From Planctomycetota bacterium (GTDB taxonomy: Bacteria; Planctomycetota; Planctomycetia; Pirellulales; Thermoguttaceae): a DNA stretch of 57,340 nucleotides. Below the pieces are notes generated by a model that was given only the letters and a program-made list of their open reading frames with translations, made no database searches and had not been told where the DNA came from. Position numbers and translations under genes: made by a program. Below are positions 26,145 to 35,212 of this stretch, in pieces. Within the stretch, counting starts at the first letter, position 1; each line of letters begins with the position of its first letter. The stretch spans positions 1-57,340 of the forward strand of contig JAKPGL010000128.1 of the NCBI GenBank assembly GCA_029550925.1, given 5' to 3'.

Positions 26145-26759
26145 ATGGAACCAACCCGGCTTCGACAAGTCCCCTACTCCAAGGCTCGCCGATGGATCCG
26201 CAGCGGCGACTTATTGCTTTTGCGCCGAGGCCGATCCTGGACCCATCGGCTGATTGCCGCGGGCGGGCGCAGCCTGTACGTCCATGCGGCCATGGCCGCA
26301 TGGTGGAACCGCGATCTGATGTGCCTGGAAATGGTCCAATGGCGCGGGGGCCGGGCCGTCTGCCTTTCCCATCAGGTGGCCCTATGTCCGGGCCGATGGG
26401 ATGTCTATACCCTCACGCCGGTCGGGCGGGAAAGCGTGGATCGCACGCTGGCCGTCCGGGCGATGAAACGACTCACCGGGACCCCCTACGGGTGGAAGGC
26501 TCTGTGGCGGGTGATCTGTCGGCATTTGCCGTTGGTGCGTTGGCTGGTGGCGCCGCCGACGGAGGACCCGGAGGTGGTTTCGGCCGGCGGCTTGCCGCCG
26601 ATGCCGACCGCGCCGATGTTCTGTTCCCAGGCAGTAGCCTGGGCGTATCGGGCGGCCGGGGTCGATCCGGCGGCGAACCTGCCCGACCGGCTTACCGAAC
26701 CGGGCGATCTGGCCCGTTCGCCCCTTTTCCGCTATCGGTTTACCTTAATGCCTGACTAA
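26145..26759 (+). CDS. Permuted papain-like (YiiX/NlpC-P60-type) hydrolase
   Basis: The 204-residue protein begins with an IRSGDLLLLRRGRSWTHRLI segment, typical of permuted NlpC/P60-like proteins (YiiX/YaeF group). A conserved histidine (H47 in SLYVHAAMAA) follows, and near the C-terminus a cysteine (C160 in APMFCSQAVAWAYRAAG). In permuted papain-like folds this His-then-Cys order is expected. Substrates in this group include cell-wall peptides and acyl or amide bonds; none can be assigned here. It lacks a signal peptide. I take ATG 26145 (GAGG before it); the upstream extension to 25995 is less protein-like. It is 13 bp from the next gene, so the two are co-transcribed. Confidence 0.75.
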   Translation: MEPTRLRQVPYSKARRWIRSGDLLLLRRGRSWTHRLIAAGGRSLYVHAAMAAWWNRDLMCLEMVQWRGGRAVCLSHQVALCPGRWDVYTLTPVGRESVDRTLAVRAMKRLTGTPYGWKALWRVICRHLPLVRWLVAPPTEDPEVVSAGGLPPMPTAPMFCSQAVAWAYRAAGVDPAANLPDRLTEPGDLARSPLFRYRFTLMPD

Positions 26760-26772
26760 AGGAGTCCGACTC

Positions 26773-28161
26773 ATGCGAAGTGTGGTGTGGACTTGTTGGT
26801 GGGTGTTTGTGGGGTGTCTGGCGATTAGCGCAGAGGCGGTCGCCCAGAGTTGCGGCCCCAATGGATGTTCGCCGAATCCCAGGGCGAATGCCGGCGCCCA
26901 TCCGGCCGTGTGCCGGGTGATCCATAACTTGCCCGGCGGTCTGCGGTGCCTTGGGTCCGGCGTTCTGGTGGATAAAGAAGGACAATATGGCCTGGTGATT
27001 ACCTGCCAACATCTTTTCCGAGATGGTCCGGGTACGACCCAGGCGATTTTTCCCGACGGGCAGGCGTTTGAGGCCAAGTTGCTTCATCAGGACCCGGCGG
27101 CGGACTTGGCGGCCCTTTTGATTGCTCGGCCCTCGGCGGAGCCGGTCCCCGTGGCCGACACACCGCCCCAGCCGGGCGAACCGGTCCAAAGCTGCGGGTA
27201 CGGCCCAGACGGACGCTATTGGTGCAACCAGGGCCGGGTGGTCGGATACGCACGTACCGCATCGGCCCCCGGTTGGGAAACCTTGGAACTTACCGGCCGA
27301 GCACGCCAAGGCGATAGCGGCGGGCCGGTCTTCAACGCCCAGGGCCAGTTGGTCGCGGTCCTGTGGGGCACAGACGGCCGATCCGTTAGCGCCGCCTATT
27401 GCGGCCGGGTGGATCGCTTCTTGCAACAAACCGGCCGGTATCTGCTGCCCTGGAACGCCCGAAACGACCCCGCCAATCGGCCGCCGACCAATCCACCGGG
27501 TAGCTCCAATGCTCCCGGTTCTGGCGGAGCGGCGGGATCAGCAGGGGATTTGAACCGGATCGAAGCCCGGTTGGACCGAATCTTGGACCTGTTAAACCAA
27601 GGCCGATCGGGACCGTCGGCGCCTGTGCCTCCAGCGGAGCAACAGGGGTTTGGCAGCGGCGCAAGCGGCATCGGCGTCCCGTCTGGCGGCGAATCCAAGG
27701 GGACTGCTCCGTCGGCTGGGGCCTCGGCGGAATCGACCCGGAGCGAGGCGTCGGTCCTCCAGCAGGCTGTCCAACACCTGGTCGGCGAACTGGGCAACTT
27801 GCCCGAACGCATCCAGGCCCGTATCGAAAAGGTCCAGTCGGCCGGGGCACAAACTACCCCGGAAACTATCCGGGCGTATGCCCAGGACTTTTTGGCCGAG
27901 AAATTGGCCGACGGCAGCCTGGGTTGGACGATGGGCAAACTTTTGGCCGCCGCCTTGGGGCTGAGCGGGCCGGTGGCGTTGGGCCTGACGCTGGGCGCCT
28001 GGCTGGTGTCCCGCCGGATCGGTCGAAAGGTGCAGGCCGGTGAGCCGCTCTTGGTTCAACAACTGGCCGAGCGCCTTGGCGCCCTCCTGGGCCGATCCAC
28101 CTCTTCAGGTACGCCAATCGGCCAGGGGCCTTTGCCCACTTCCGCTACGCCGACTTCCTAA
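26773..28161 (+). CDS. Exported trypsin-like protease with C-terminal membrane anchor
   Basis: The 462-residue protein has a signal peptide (VVWTCWWVFVGCLAISAEAVAQ). A Cys-containing SCGPNGCSPN segment and a trypsin-like serine protease domain follow, with H80 (VITCQHLF), D111 (DPAADLAALLI) and S182 (GDSGGPVF). Cysteines at C47/C59, C141/C151 and elsewhere could form disulfides. After residue 225 comes a Pro/Gly/Ser-rich linker, a helical coiled segment (DLNRIEARLDRILDLL, QAVQHLVGELGNLPERIQARIEK), and a single membrane helix near residues 393-415 (LAAALGLSGPVALGLTLGAWLV) with a basic end. This is an exported protease held by its C-terminus. It is tightly coupled to the papain-like gene. Confidence 0.85.
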   Translation: MRSVVWTCWWVFVGCLAISAEAVAQSCGPNGCSPNPRANAGAHPAVCRVIHNLPGGLRCLGSGVLVDKEGQYGLVITCQHLFRDGPGTTQAIFPDGQAFEAKLLHQDPAADLAALLIARPSAEPVPVADTPPQPGEPVQSCGYGPDGRYWCNQGRVVGYARTASAPGWETLELTGRARQGDSGGPVFNAQGQLVAVLWGTDGRSVSAAYCGRVDRFLQQTGRYLLPWNARNDPANRPPTNPPGSSNAPGSGGAAGSAGDLNRIEARLDRILDLLNQGRSGPSAPVPPAEQQGFGSGASGIGVPSGGESKGTAPSAGASAESTRSEASVLQQAVQHLVGELGNLPERIQARIEKVQSAGAQTTPETIRAYAQDFLAEKLADGSLGWTMGKLLAAALGLSGPVALGLTLGAWLVSRRIGRKVQAGEPLLVQQLAERLGALLGRSTSSGTPIGQGPLPTSATPTS

Positions 28162-28208
28162 GAATTGTTCCCCAGCCGTTGTTCCCCCCTCCTGAGATTC
28201 GCACCCTG

Positions 28209-28880
28209 TTAGGGCTGGAATGCGCCGTTGGCTGAGGGGAGAGGATAAACGGTTCGGCCGCCGATGTCCGGCGAGGAGGGGAGAGGGGAGGGGGCTGGAG
28301 TTCGGGAAGGATCGCCGGCAGCGGGTCGCCAGGAACCGGGAGCATTCGGCCCCAAAGTACCTGCTGGTCCAGGAGGAGTCAAACCGCCCGAAGGGGCGGA
28401 AACCGAACCCGGCCCAATCGCTCCCCCACCAAGAGGAGATGCCCCGGCGGAAGGAAGCACTATCTCCCCCCTGCGAAGCCGCTCCGCACGATCGACCAAT
28501 TGCTCGGGCGGGGTGATCCGCTGCGGTTGGAGTCGAAACTCCAAGGTCCGCTGGTCCCGAAGCTCGCCCGGGACAAGATTTTCCGAAACAAAATCCAACG
28601 GGGGGATTTCATACCAAGGAGGCCAAAACCGCTGCTTGGCCACGACCGTTTCATAGCCGTCTTTGACAAGCCGGATTTCTCTAGCTCCATAATAAGTGAA
28701 ATCTGTCGAAATGGGCGTTGTCCCAATAGGATAGCCATCCACATAGGCCATCGCACCCGGCGGATCGGTGCGGATGGTAAGCCGTCGCTGCACGCACCCT
28801 GATCCTGCCATCCCAATCAGGGAAGATGCCACCGCCCATAGAAGTATCTTTTGGAAAAGCGACAAAGTTCCGAAGGGCAT
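28209..28880 (-). CDS. PEGA-domain lipoprotein
   Basis: From the ATG at 28880 the 223-residue product has a lipoprotein signal peptide with lipobox MAGSGC (Cys29). A PEGA domain follows (LTIRTDPPGAMAYVDGYPIGTTPISTDFTYYGAREIRLVKDGYE), a short beta-rich repeat domain found in envelope proteins of many bacteria. The C-terminal half (residues 125-223) is a Pro/Gly/Ser-rich low-complexity tail. Longer in-frame starts exist (28949, 29228) but their extensions are not protein-like and overlap mnmE. The gene lies divergent from mnmE. Role: probably a surface or periplasmic carbohydrate-binding or scaffold protein; not more specific. Confidence 0.8.
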   Translation of the reverse strand: MPFGTLSLFQKILLWAVASSLIGMAGSGCVQRRLTIRTDPPGAMAYVDGYPIGTTPISTDFTYYGAREIRLVKDGYETVVAKQRFWPPWYEIPPLDFVSENLVPGELRDQRTLEFRLQPQRITPPEQLVDRAERLRRGEIVLPSAGASPLGGGAIGPGSVSAPSGGLTPPGPAGTLGPNAPGSWRPAAGDPSRTPAPSPLPSSPDIGGRTVYPLPSANGAFQP

Positions 28881-29102
28881 TGGGATTCCCTGGGAAGAAG
28901 TTGCCCCTTGTTTTTCTGGGTTTTCTGTTTTACGTATTTTAGGATTCATGGGAAAATAGGGAGTCTTCTGGCGGAAAAGGAGCAGTGTAGGATAGAAAAG
29001 GGTTGCTCTTCCCATAAGAGGCGGAAAGTATAGCTTCCTGGGCAGCCAGATACCAGAGCAACCTTTTTGTAAAAGGGGGCATTGAACTACCCAATTAGAG
29101 TT

Positions 29103-30680
29103 ATGCCGTACTCGCTGGAAGATACCATTGTGGCCGTTGCATCTCCTGCCGGAGGGGGGATTCGAGGGATCATTCGGCTTGCAGGCCCCCGGACCGAGGA
29201 GTGCTTGGCCCGTTGTTTCTTTCCCCAAACGGGTGGAATGCCGGGAGGGGAGTTTTTATGGGGAGGAAGTTTTTCCGAAACCGGGATCGCCGTTTCCGAG
29301 AGCGATGGCAAAGCCGCCACCATCCCTGATGGGGAACCTTTCGATTCCCCGCCGAGAGTAGAGCGAGGGGAAAAAACTTCTGGTTTTTCAGGTTTTTGCT
29401 CCAGGCCCGTGGTGATGCTGGGGGAGCTTCGGCTGGAGGGGGTTGCAAGCGGTCTTCCGTGTGAGGTGTACTGGCAGCCGGGGCCTCGCAGTTATACGGG
29501 CGGGCCGCAAGCGGAGATTCATACCCTGGGCTGTGGGCCTCTATTGGAAGCGGCGGTGCGAACCCTCTGTCGGGCAGGCGCCCGATTGGCCGAACCGGGG
29601 GAGTTTACTCTCCGGGCCTTTTTGAGCGGTCGAATCGACCTGACGCAGGCCGAGGCGGTGCTGGGCGTGGTGGATGCAGTGGATGGCCAGCAATTGGCGG
29701 CGGCACTAGAGCAACTGGCCGGCGGCCTAGCCCAGCCATTGCAAGAACTGCGGAACCGGCTGTTCGACCTTTTGGTCCATCTGGAAGCGGGCCTGGATTT
29801 CCCGGAGGAAGATTTGCCGTTCTTGAGCCGCCTCGAATTGGGCCGACAACTTCAGGAAGCCTCGGAACAACTGCAAAACCTGGCCGAGCAACTGCAAACC
29901 CGCCGAATGAGCGACGAAGGGGTTACCGTGGTATTGGTGGGGCGTCCGAATGTGGGCAAGAGCAGTCTGTTCAACGCCCTGCTTCGTCGGACGCAGGCGA
30001 TAGTCTCCCCTTGTCCGGGCACAACTCGGGATTATCTAGTGGGCCAATTGGATGCGGCCGGGCTGCGATGCCGACTGGTGGATACGGCCGGTTTGGATTG
30101 GGTCCAGGTAGTATCGGCCTCAGGAGGAATAGGAGAAGGAGAACAGGGGCAGATGTCGGTAGGGGCGGTGTCCCAGCAGATGAGCGTCCGGCAGGTTCGG
30201 GAGGCCGATGTGTTGGTCTGGTGTGTGGATGGCAGCCAGCCGATGGAACCGGAAGAATGGGCGGAGTTGGTTGCCAGGGGCCGGGCGCCCCGGTTGGTGG
30301 TGCTGACCAAAGGGGACCTGCCGGTTCGGATCGACGTGGAACAGTTGGCGGATCAGTGCGGCGTGGGGCCGATTGTGACCAGTAGTCGGACCGGCCAAGG
30401 ACTGGAGGAGCTTCGGAGCAGGCTCCGGGAGACCATCGAAGGGCTGGCCGCCACGGGGGGCCATGCGGTATGGGCCACGGCGATCCGCTCGGCGGAGTCG
30501 ATTCGGCTGGCCGAGCAGGCCCTCCGGCGGGCGATTACCCTGGGCGCCGAGACATGCCCGGAGGAGTTGATCGCCGCGGAAATCCGCCTGGCGTTAGAAG
30601 AAATTGGAAAGGTTTCCGGGGCGGTCTATACCGAAGACCTTCTGGAGCAGATTTTCAGCCGATTCTGCATCGGCAAATGA
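29103..30680 (+). CDS. mnmE: tRNA modification GTPase MnmE, with two insertions
   Basis: MnmE with MnmG installs 5-carboxymethylaminomethyl groups on wobble uridines of certain tRNAs. The 525-residue product (normal about 450-460) has the N-terminal folate-binding domain start MPYSLEDTIVAVASPAGGG and the helical domain. Its G domain has G1 GRPNVGKSS (residues 280-288), G3 DTAGLD and G4 TKGD, and the invariant C-terminal FCIGK. Two extra segments stand out: about 55 residues near positions 45-98 (Ser/Gly/Glu-rich) and about 15 residues after DTAG, rich in Ser/Gly/Gln. I take ATG 29103; a TTG at 29082 with AAGGGGG before it is possible. The insertions appear in frame and not as frameshifts. Confidence 0.93.
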   Translation: MPYSLEDTIVAVASPAGGGIRGIIRLAGPRTEECLARCFFPQTGGMPGGEFLWGGSFSETGIAVSESDGKAATIPDGEPFDSPPRVERGEKTSGFSGFCSRPVVMLGELRLEGVASGLPCEVYWQPGPRSYTGGPQAEIHTLGCGPLLEAAVRTLCRAGARLAEPGEFTLRAFLSGRIDLTQAEAVLGVVDAVDGQQLAAALEQLAGGLAQPLQELRNRLFDLLVHLEAGLDFPEEDLPFLSRLELGRQLQEASEQLQNLAEQLQTRRMSDEGVTVVLVGRPNVGKSSLFNALLRRTQAIVSPCPGTTRDYLVGQLDAAGLRCRLVDTAGLDWVQVVSASGGIGEGEQGQMSVGAVSQQMSVRQVREADVLVWCVDGSQPMEPEEWAELVARGRAPRLVVLTKGDLPVRIDVEQLADQCGVGPIVTSSRTGQGLEELRSRLRETIEGLAATGGHAVWATAIRSAESIRLAEQALRRAITLGAETCPEELIAAEIRLALEEIGKVSGAVYTEDLLEQIFSRFCIGK

Positions 30681-30702
30681 GCAGACGGTCTTTCCACAAG
30701 GA

Positions 30703-30728
30703 GACCCTCGGCGTAGTGTCCGAGGGTC
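30703..30728. terminator. Hairpin between convergent mnmE and ATPase operon
   Basis: GACCCTCGG (30703-30711) and CCGAGGGTC (30720-30728) form a perfect 9-bp stem with an 8-base loop. It sits in the 86-bp gap between the convergent 3' ends of mnmE and the K-subunit gene, so it could end transcription from both sides. No long T-tract follows on either strand. Confidence 0.65.
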
Positions 30729-30766
30729 ATGTCGTTTAAACCCTTGGGCGATCGTCCGAGGCTCTT

Positions 30767-31324
30767 TTAGCCGGCGGCGGGGACCATGCCGAGCATGAAG
30801 ACCATCGTGAAGATACCGACGGTTTCGACGATACCCATCGCGATGATGATGAAGGCCAAACCTTTGCCTTCGCCCTCGCACAGGGCGCGGATGCCGGCGG
30901 CGCCGATGACGCCCTGGAGCCAGGCGGAGAGCATTTCGCCCAGGCCGGTAGCGATGCCGATGCCCAGCAGCAGGCCGGCATTGGCGACGGCCAGGTTTTC
31001 ATTCGCCAGGACGCCTCGCATGTTGTTCATCACGATCATGGCGTAGAGGGTCTGGCTGATGGGCATACCGACCAAGATGATGTAGGCGAAGCTCAGGTTT
31101 CGGCCGGCACGGGCTTCTTTGGCCCATGCGCCGGCGGCGGCTTGGCCGGCCACGCCGATGCCCATCGAACTGCCGAAGGCGCCCATGCCAAGGCAGATGA
31201 CCGCCCCCAGTCCGGCGAAGAAGAGCCAAAGCACATTTTGGGCGCTTTGGGGTTGTTGGGCTGTTTGTTCGGCCAACAACATCGGAATCGTACTCAAACC
31301 AGTCCAAACGGTTTCATAGTTCAT
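30767..31324 (-). CDS. atpK: V/A-type ATPase membrane rotor subunit K
   Basis: The 185-residue proteolipid has four membrane helices from duplication of a hairpin and forms the rotor ring that moves ions. Only the second hairpin carries the essential glutamate (E167 in MGIVETVGIF); the first has Gln in its place (Q91 in PISQTLY). Compared with Enterococcus NtpK, where L61, T64, Q65, Q110 and E139 bind Na+, S90, Q91, Q137 (AWLQG) and E167 align with consistent offsets of 26-28. This suggests Na+ rather than H+ coupling. It is last in the operon; its start overlaps the stop of subunit I by 4 bp (ATGA). Confidence 0.95.
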   Translation of the reverse strand: MNYETVWTGLSTIPMLLAEQTAQQPQSAQNVLWLFFAGLGAVICLGMGAFGSSMGIGVAGQAAAGAWAKEARAGRNLSFAYIILVGMPISQTLYAMIVMNNMRGVLANENLAVANAGLLLGIGIATGLGEMLSAWLQGVIGAAGIRALCEGEGKGLAFIIIAMGIVETVGIFTMVFMLGMVPAAG

Positions 31325-33093
31325 TCTGAATACTCCTCAGAAACGCGGTACGAAAAAGGTCGATATTTATATCCGGTCCATTGCATTCCCAAATTATTGC
31401 AAAACTCTAGCATATTCAGCCGCACGCCATGAGCAAACATGGCGATCAGCGCCAGGCCGAGGTTCAAGGCGTGGCCGAACAGGAGCACCGCTACGGTTAT
31501 CGGCCAAAAGCCGATCTCCAGGGCCATGGCGTTGAAGCTGACGGCCAACACACTGCTGGCCAGTCCGACGGCCATCAGACGCACATAGCTGATGACATCG
31601 GAAAAGGCCGAGAGCATCGAAAGCGGAAACTGCGCCAGGCCCAACAGGAGCGTTTTGATCGGGTTTCGACTTGGGCTGGCAAAGAGGATCGCCAAAGCGG
31701 CGCCGGCCAGCAGCAGGTACGGCCAAGGGGTGGCCCAGTGGAGCGGCTCGCCCAGCACAAACATCCGCACCACGCCGTACATGCCCCATAGGAAAATCGA
31801 CCAACCAACTTTGTTGAGAAACGGTAAACTGGGATATAATCGGACGGCCTGCCACAGTTGCGCCAGCGACAGGTGCAACGCTCCGATCGTAAAACTCAGG
31901 CTCATCATGAACCGGCGGGACTGATCGCTCAGATCCACTTTAATCGCAGGCTCATAGGGAGTCAGGCCGAAAAACGAGGCGGTAATCACTCCCCAAATGA
32001 TCGACACAAAACCGACGATCGTCAGCAACTGGACAAACTGCTCGCCCAACGAGCGGGCCAATTTCCGATAGCCTAGCAGCATGACGGCCAGCAGCACCGC
32101 ACCATAGCCGCCGTCGCCGATCAGCATGGCGGTAAAAAGCGGCAGAGCGATCAGGAAGGGGATAGAGACGTCGTATTCCCGGTAACCTGGGATAGTGCCC
32201 AGGATGCGGAACAGTCCTTCGATGGGCCTGGCCCAGGCGGGCGGCCGGACCAGGGTGGGCGGTTCTTCCTCCGCAGTAGGCTCATGGAGTTCCACGGCCG
32301 CCGTAATGCCTCGGCGGGCCAACTCGTCGGCCAAGTGCGGGGCTTTTTCCGCCGGGACCCAGCCCCACAGGGCAAACAAATGCTCGTCTTCCAGGGCGCT
32401 TCGTTGGGTCAGGATGTATTCGGCCTGAAGCTCCAGGTCGGCGAGGGTCTTTTGTATTTGCGGCGTCAAGTGGGCCAACTGATGCAGCCGTTCCATATCC
32501 TGGTGCAGGGCGGCGTCGATCTGGGCCGCTTCCGCCCGAATGCTGGGGGCGTCGCGCGCGGGCAAGGGGATCGGCTCCGCTTCGGGCGGCAGATACTCCG
32601 GTTCGGCATGGCCGGCCACGGCCACCCAAACCCGTCGGCCCGGCAATTGGGCCGCCACTTCCACACACTCGGCCCGGACCTCAGAGACGCTCCGGGCGGG
32701 CATGGCGTAAAACCGCACCTTCAGGCCCCCTTCTTCCAGGGCCGCTAATTCCGAAAGCCGAATATTGCCCCAAAGAGCGATCTGTTCCAGTTGGTGGTAG
32801 AGGGCGGCCAATCGGCTCCGGGCCTCGGCCGATCGACGCTGGATGTCAAGGACTTCCTGGGCGGCTTGTTCCGGCGCGACATCGGGGACCGCGCCGCTCG
32901 GCGGGATGCTGCTTAGAGTTTGGATCGCCTGCCGAAGAACCTGAAGACGGCGGCTGGCGGTTTCGTCCAAAGTCGCTTTGGCCGGGTCGGCGGGCATCAC
33001 ATGCACCACGCCCAGCTCCCGCAGGCTGTCCAGAAGCCGCTCTCGATCCACCGCTCGGGCCACCAGATGCACTTTTTGCATCGGTACGATCAT
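31321..33093 (-). CDS. atpI: V/A-type ATPase stator subunit I
   Basis: This 590-residue subunit is the membrane half-channel and stator of the V/A-type ATPase. The N-terminal 300 residues are soluble and helical (VHLVARAVDRERLLDSLRELGVVHV at the start). The C-terminal part has about seven or eight hydrophobic helices (PFLIALPLFTAMLIGDGGYGAVLLAVMLLGY, LTIVGFVSIIWGVITASFFGLTPY, SYVRLMAVGLASSVLAVSFNAMA). The conserved Arg of the channel is likely in the SYVRLMAVGLA helix. It overlaps subunit D by 4 bp (ATGA) and subunit K by 4 bp. An ATG four codons later is an alternative start. Confidence 0.94.
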   Translation of the reverse strand: MIVPMQKVHLVARAVDRERLLDSLRELGVVHVMPADPAKATLDETASRRLQVLRQAIQTLSSIPPSGAVPDVAPEQAAQEVLDIQRRSAEARSRLAALYHQLEQIALWGNIRLSELAALEEGGLKVRFYAMPARSVSEVRAECVEVAAQLPGRRVWVAVAGHAEPEYLPPEAEPIPLPARDAPSIRAEAAQIDAALHQDMERLHQLAHLTPQIQKTLADLELQAEYILTQRSALEDEHLFALWGWVPAEKAPHLADELARRGITAAVELHEPTAEEEPPTLVRPPAWARPIEGLFRILGTIPGYREYDVSIPFLIALPLFTAMLIGDGGYGAVLLAVMLLGYRKLARSLGEQFVQLLTIVGFVSIIWGVITASFFGLTPYEPAIKVDLSDQSRRFMMSLSFTIGALHLSLAQLWQAVRLYPSLPFLNKVGWSIFLWGMYGVVRMFVLGEPLHWATPWPYLLLAGAALAILFASPSRNPIKTLLLGLAQFPLSMLSAFSDVISYVRLMAVGLASSVLAVSFNAMALEIGFWPITVAVLLFGHALNLGLALIAMFAHGVRLNMLEFCNNLGMQWTGYKYRPFSYRVSEEYSE

Positions 33094-33818
33094 GGCCGGT
33101 CCTCCTCGGCAGAAGGGGCGTCCGGGGGTTCGGCGTCCGGCTCTTCCGGGCCGATCGGTTCTGGCGGTTCCGCTATGGCGGTCAGCGTTTCGGTCTCTCC
33201 GGGTTGGGTGCTATAGGTTTCGGAGAGTTTCTTTTTGGCCAGTTTGCCTCGGCCAACGGCGGCGGTCATTTCGTCGCCCAATTGGATGCGGATGCGTCGG
33301 ATGGCGTCTTTGGCAAAGGGGATCATCACTTTCTCAAAGAGATTTACGCGTTGGATGATTTTCGTCAGTTCCCGTTGCAGACGGCGTTCTTGTTCCCACA
33401 GAATATCGACCTTGGCTTGCCGGCGGGCGCGTTCCCGCAGATCGGCCAACACTTGATCTACCCACGCCGGGGTGGCAAACAGACTGTAGCGGGCCTGCGG
33501 AAAGACGACCTCTTCAAACACCGGGATGCGCACTCCGGCGACGTTGGTGTGGCTTGTGCGGACTTCGGTCGGCTTGGCCCATTGGCGCAAAGGCACTCCG
33601 GCCCAATCCGCCAAAAGCCGATCGTATCGGCGGATGGCGGCGTCCATTTCATCGCGTTCCTTTTCGGCTTCCCGACGTTCTTGGACCACCGTGCGAACCG
33701 TCAGTTGCAGTTGTTGTTGTTTGAGCTTCAGGGTGGGCAGATAGCGTTCGTACCGGGTCAGGGCGTCCCGGTATCGTTTCAGCTCAGGTCGGGTGAGTTT
33801 GATCTTTTTCTGAGGCAT
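33090..33818 (-). CDS. atpD: V/A-type ATPase central-stalk subunit D
   Basis: The 242-residue product starts MPQKKIKLTRPELKRYRDAL, the usual opening of V/A-ATPase subunit D, and is dominated by two long charged helices forming the central rotor shaft (residues about 10-75 and 130-190). The usual FEEVVFPQARYSLFATPAWVD connecting segment is present. The last 40 residues are an acidic, Pro-rich tail (EPPEPIGPEEPDAEPPDA) that is longer than typical. It lies 26 bp after subunit B and overlaps the start of subunit I by 4 bp. It turns with the K ring and transmits torque to the A/B head. Confidence 0.94.
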   Translation of the reverse strand: MPQKKIKLTRPELKRYRDALTRYERYLPTLKLKQQQLQLTVRTVVQERREAEKERDEMDAAIRRYDRLLADWAGVPLRQWAKPTEVRTSHTNVAGVRIPVFEEVVFPQARYSLFATPAWVDQVLADLRERARRQAKVDILWEQERRLQRELTKIIQRVNLFEKVMIPFAKDAIRRIRIQLGDEMTAAVGRGKLAKKKLSETYSTQPGETETLTAIAEPPEPIGPEEPDAEPPDAPSAEEDRP

Positions 33819-33844
33819 AGCCGATGCTCAATCGCCCAACAAGA

Positions 33845-35212
33845 TCATGCGGTTACCAGTTGCTTAGACTCGTCTTTTTTAGCCGCCTTTTCCTTGCCCG
33901 TTGGGGCGGTGCTGACGCGCGGCTTAGGCCAGTGTTCGTCGATCAGCGCCCGGCGGATGCCGGTTTCGGCTGGTTCGAAGCACTCGGCCAAAATGGCCCA
34001 ACACCGATCCAACGCCTCGAACAAGGGGATATTGACGGCCAGGTCCATGATCCGCTCTTCAAACAGTTCACCGTATTTGAGCAGTTTTTTGTCCCACTCG
34101 GACATTTCAAAGCCCATGTCGCGTTTCTCTCGGCTTTCGCGGCAGAGGGCATAGAGTTGGATACATCCGTCCATGATGGCCCGATGGTCGTTCCGGGTTT
34201 TACCGTTCACTTGCTGTTTCAACCGGGAGAGCGAGCCGAACGGCTCGATCCGGCCGTTGCGAAGGTAAAATTGCCCTTCGGTGATGTAGCCGGTATTGTC
34301 CGGCACCGGGTGAGTTACGTCGTCGCCGGGCATGGTGACGCAGGCCAAGATGGTCATGGAGCCTGCGCCTTCCAGATCGACGGCCTTTTCGTACCGGCGG
34401 GCCATCTGGGTATAGAGGTCGCCCGGATACCCGCGGTTGGAGGGGATTTGCTCCATGATGATGGAGATTTCTTTCAGGGCGTCGGCAAAGGCGGTCATGT
34501 CCGTCAGCAACACCAAGACCCTTTTGCTTTGAAGGGCGAATTGTTCGCCGACGGCCAGACAAAGGTCAGGCACCAAAAGGCATTCGACCACCGGGTCGGC
34601 GGCGGTGTGGATGAACATGATCGTTCGGCCCAGGGCGCCGCCTTCCTCGAAGGTGCGACAGAACTTCAGGTAGTCGTCGTGCCGAAGACCCATGCCGCCC
34701 AGGATGATGATGTCGGCGTTGGCCTGCATCCCGATCCGGGCCAATAGCTCGTTGTAGGGTTCGCCGGCCACGGAAAAGATCGGTATTTTCTGAGATTCCA
34801 CCAAGGAGTTGAACACGTCGATCATGGGGATGCCGGTATGGATCATCTTGTCCGGCATGTGGCGCATCACCGGGTTGACCGGCGGGGCGCCGATCGGAAT
34901 GCGTCGGCCGGCGGGCATAGGCCGATCATCCCGCGGTCGGCCCGATCCGTCAAAAACTCGGCCAAACAAGTCCTCCGAAAAGATCGCCTCCATCGGACGC
35001 CGGAGGAAACGAACTCGGTCGTTATTCGATACGCCTTGAGAGCCGGAAAAAATCTGCACGCTCACCTGCTGGCCTTCCAGCCGGATCACCTGCGCCAACG
35101 ACTCCCCATGAGCCGACTCGATCACCGCCAGCTCGTCGTAGCCGACGCCGGTGGCCTGCACGGTAACCACATTCCCGGCAATGCGTCGAATCGCATCGAA
35201 GTACTTACGCAT
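33845..35212 (-). CDS. atpB: V/A-type ATPase subunit B (non-catalytic)
   Basis: This 455-residue subunit makes up half of the hexameric head of the V/A-type ATPase and sits between catalytic A subunits. It begins [21 protein letters not shown] and contains [47 protein letters not shown] in place of a P-loop, and [17 protein letters not shown]. As expected for B subunits there is no GxxGxGKT. The ATG at 35212 overlaps the end of the A gene by 8 bases (ATGCGTAA), with AAAGGACAG before it, indicating translational coupling. A Lys-rich tail of about 20 residues is slightly longer than usual. Confidence 0.95.
   Translation of the reverse strand: MRKYFDAIRRIAGNVVTVQATGVGYDELAVIESAHGESLAQVIRLEGQQVSVQIFSGSQGVSNNDRVRFLRRPMEAIFSEDLFGRVFDGSGRPRDDRPMPAGRRIPIGAPPVNPVMRHMPDKMIHTGIPMIDVFNSLVESQKIPIFSVAGEPYNELLARIGMQANADIIILGGMGLRHDDYLKFCRTFEEGGALGRTIMFIHTAADPVVECLLVPDLCLAVGEQFALQSKRVLVLLTDMTAFADALKEISIIMEQIPSNRGYPGDLYTQMARRYEKAVDLEGAGSMTILACVTMPGDDVTHPVPDNTGYITEGQFYLRNGRIEPFGSLSRLKQQVNGKTRNDHRAIMDGCIQLYALCRESREKRDMGFEMSEWDKKLLKYGELFEERIMDLAVNIPLFEALDRCWAILAECFEPAETGIRRALIDEHWPKPRVSTAPTGKEKAAKKDESKQLVTA

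Noticed and set aside
31390-31412. Possible extra element B end (GCAAAACTCTAG)
   Set aside because: It lies in the coding sequence of subunit I, differs at key positions and has no inverted partner.
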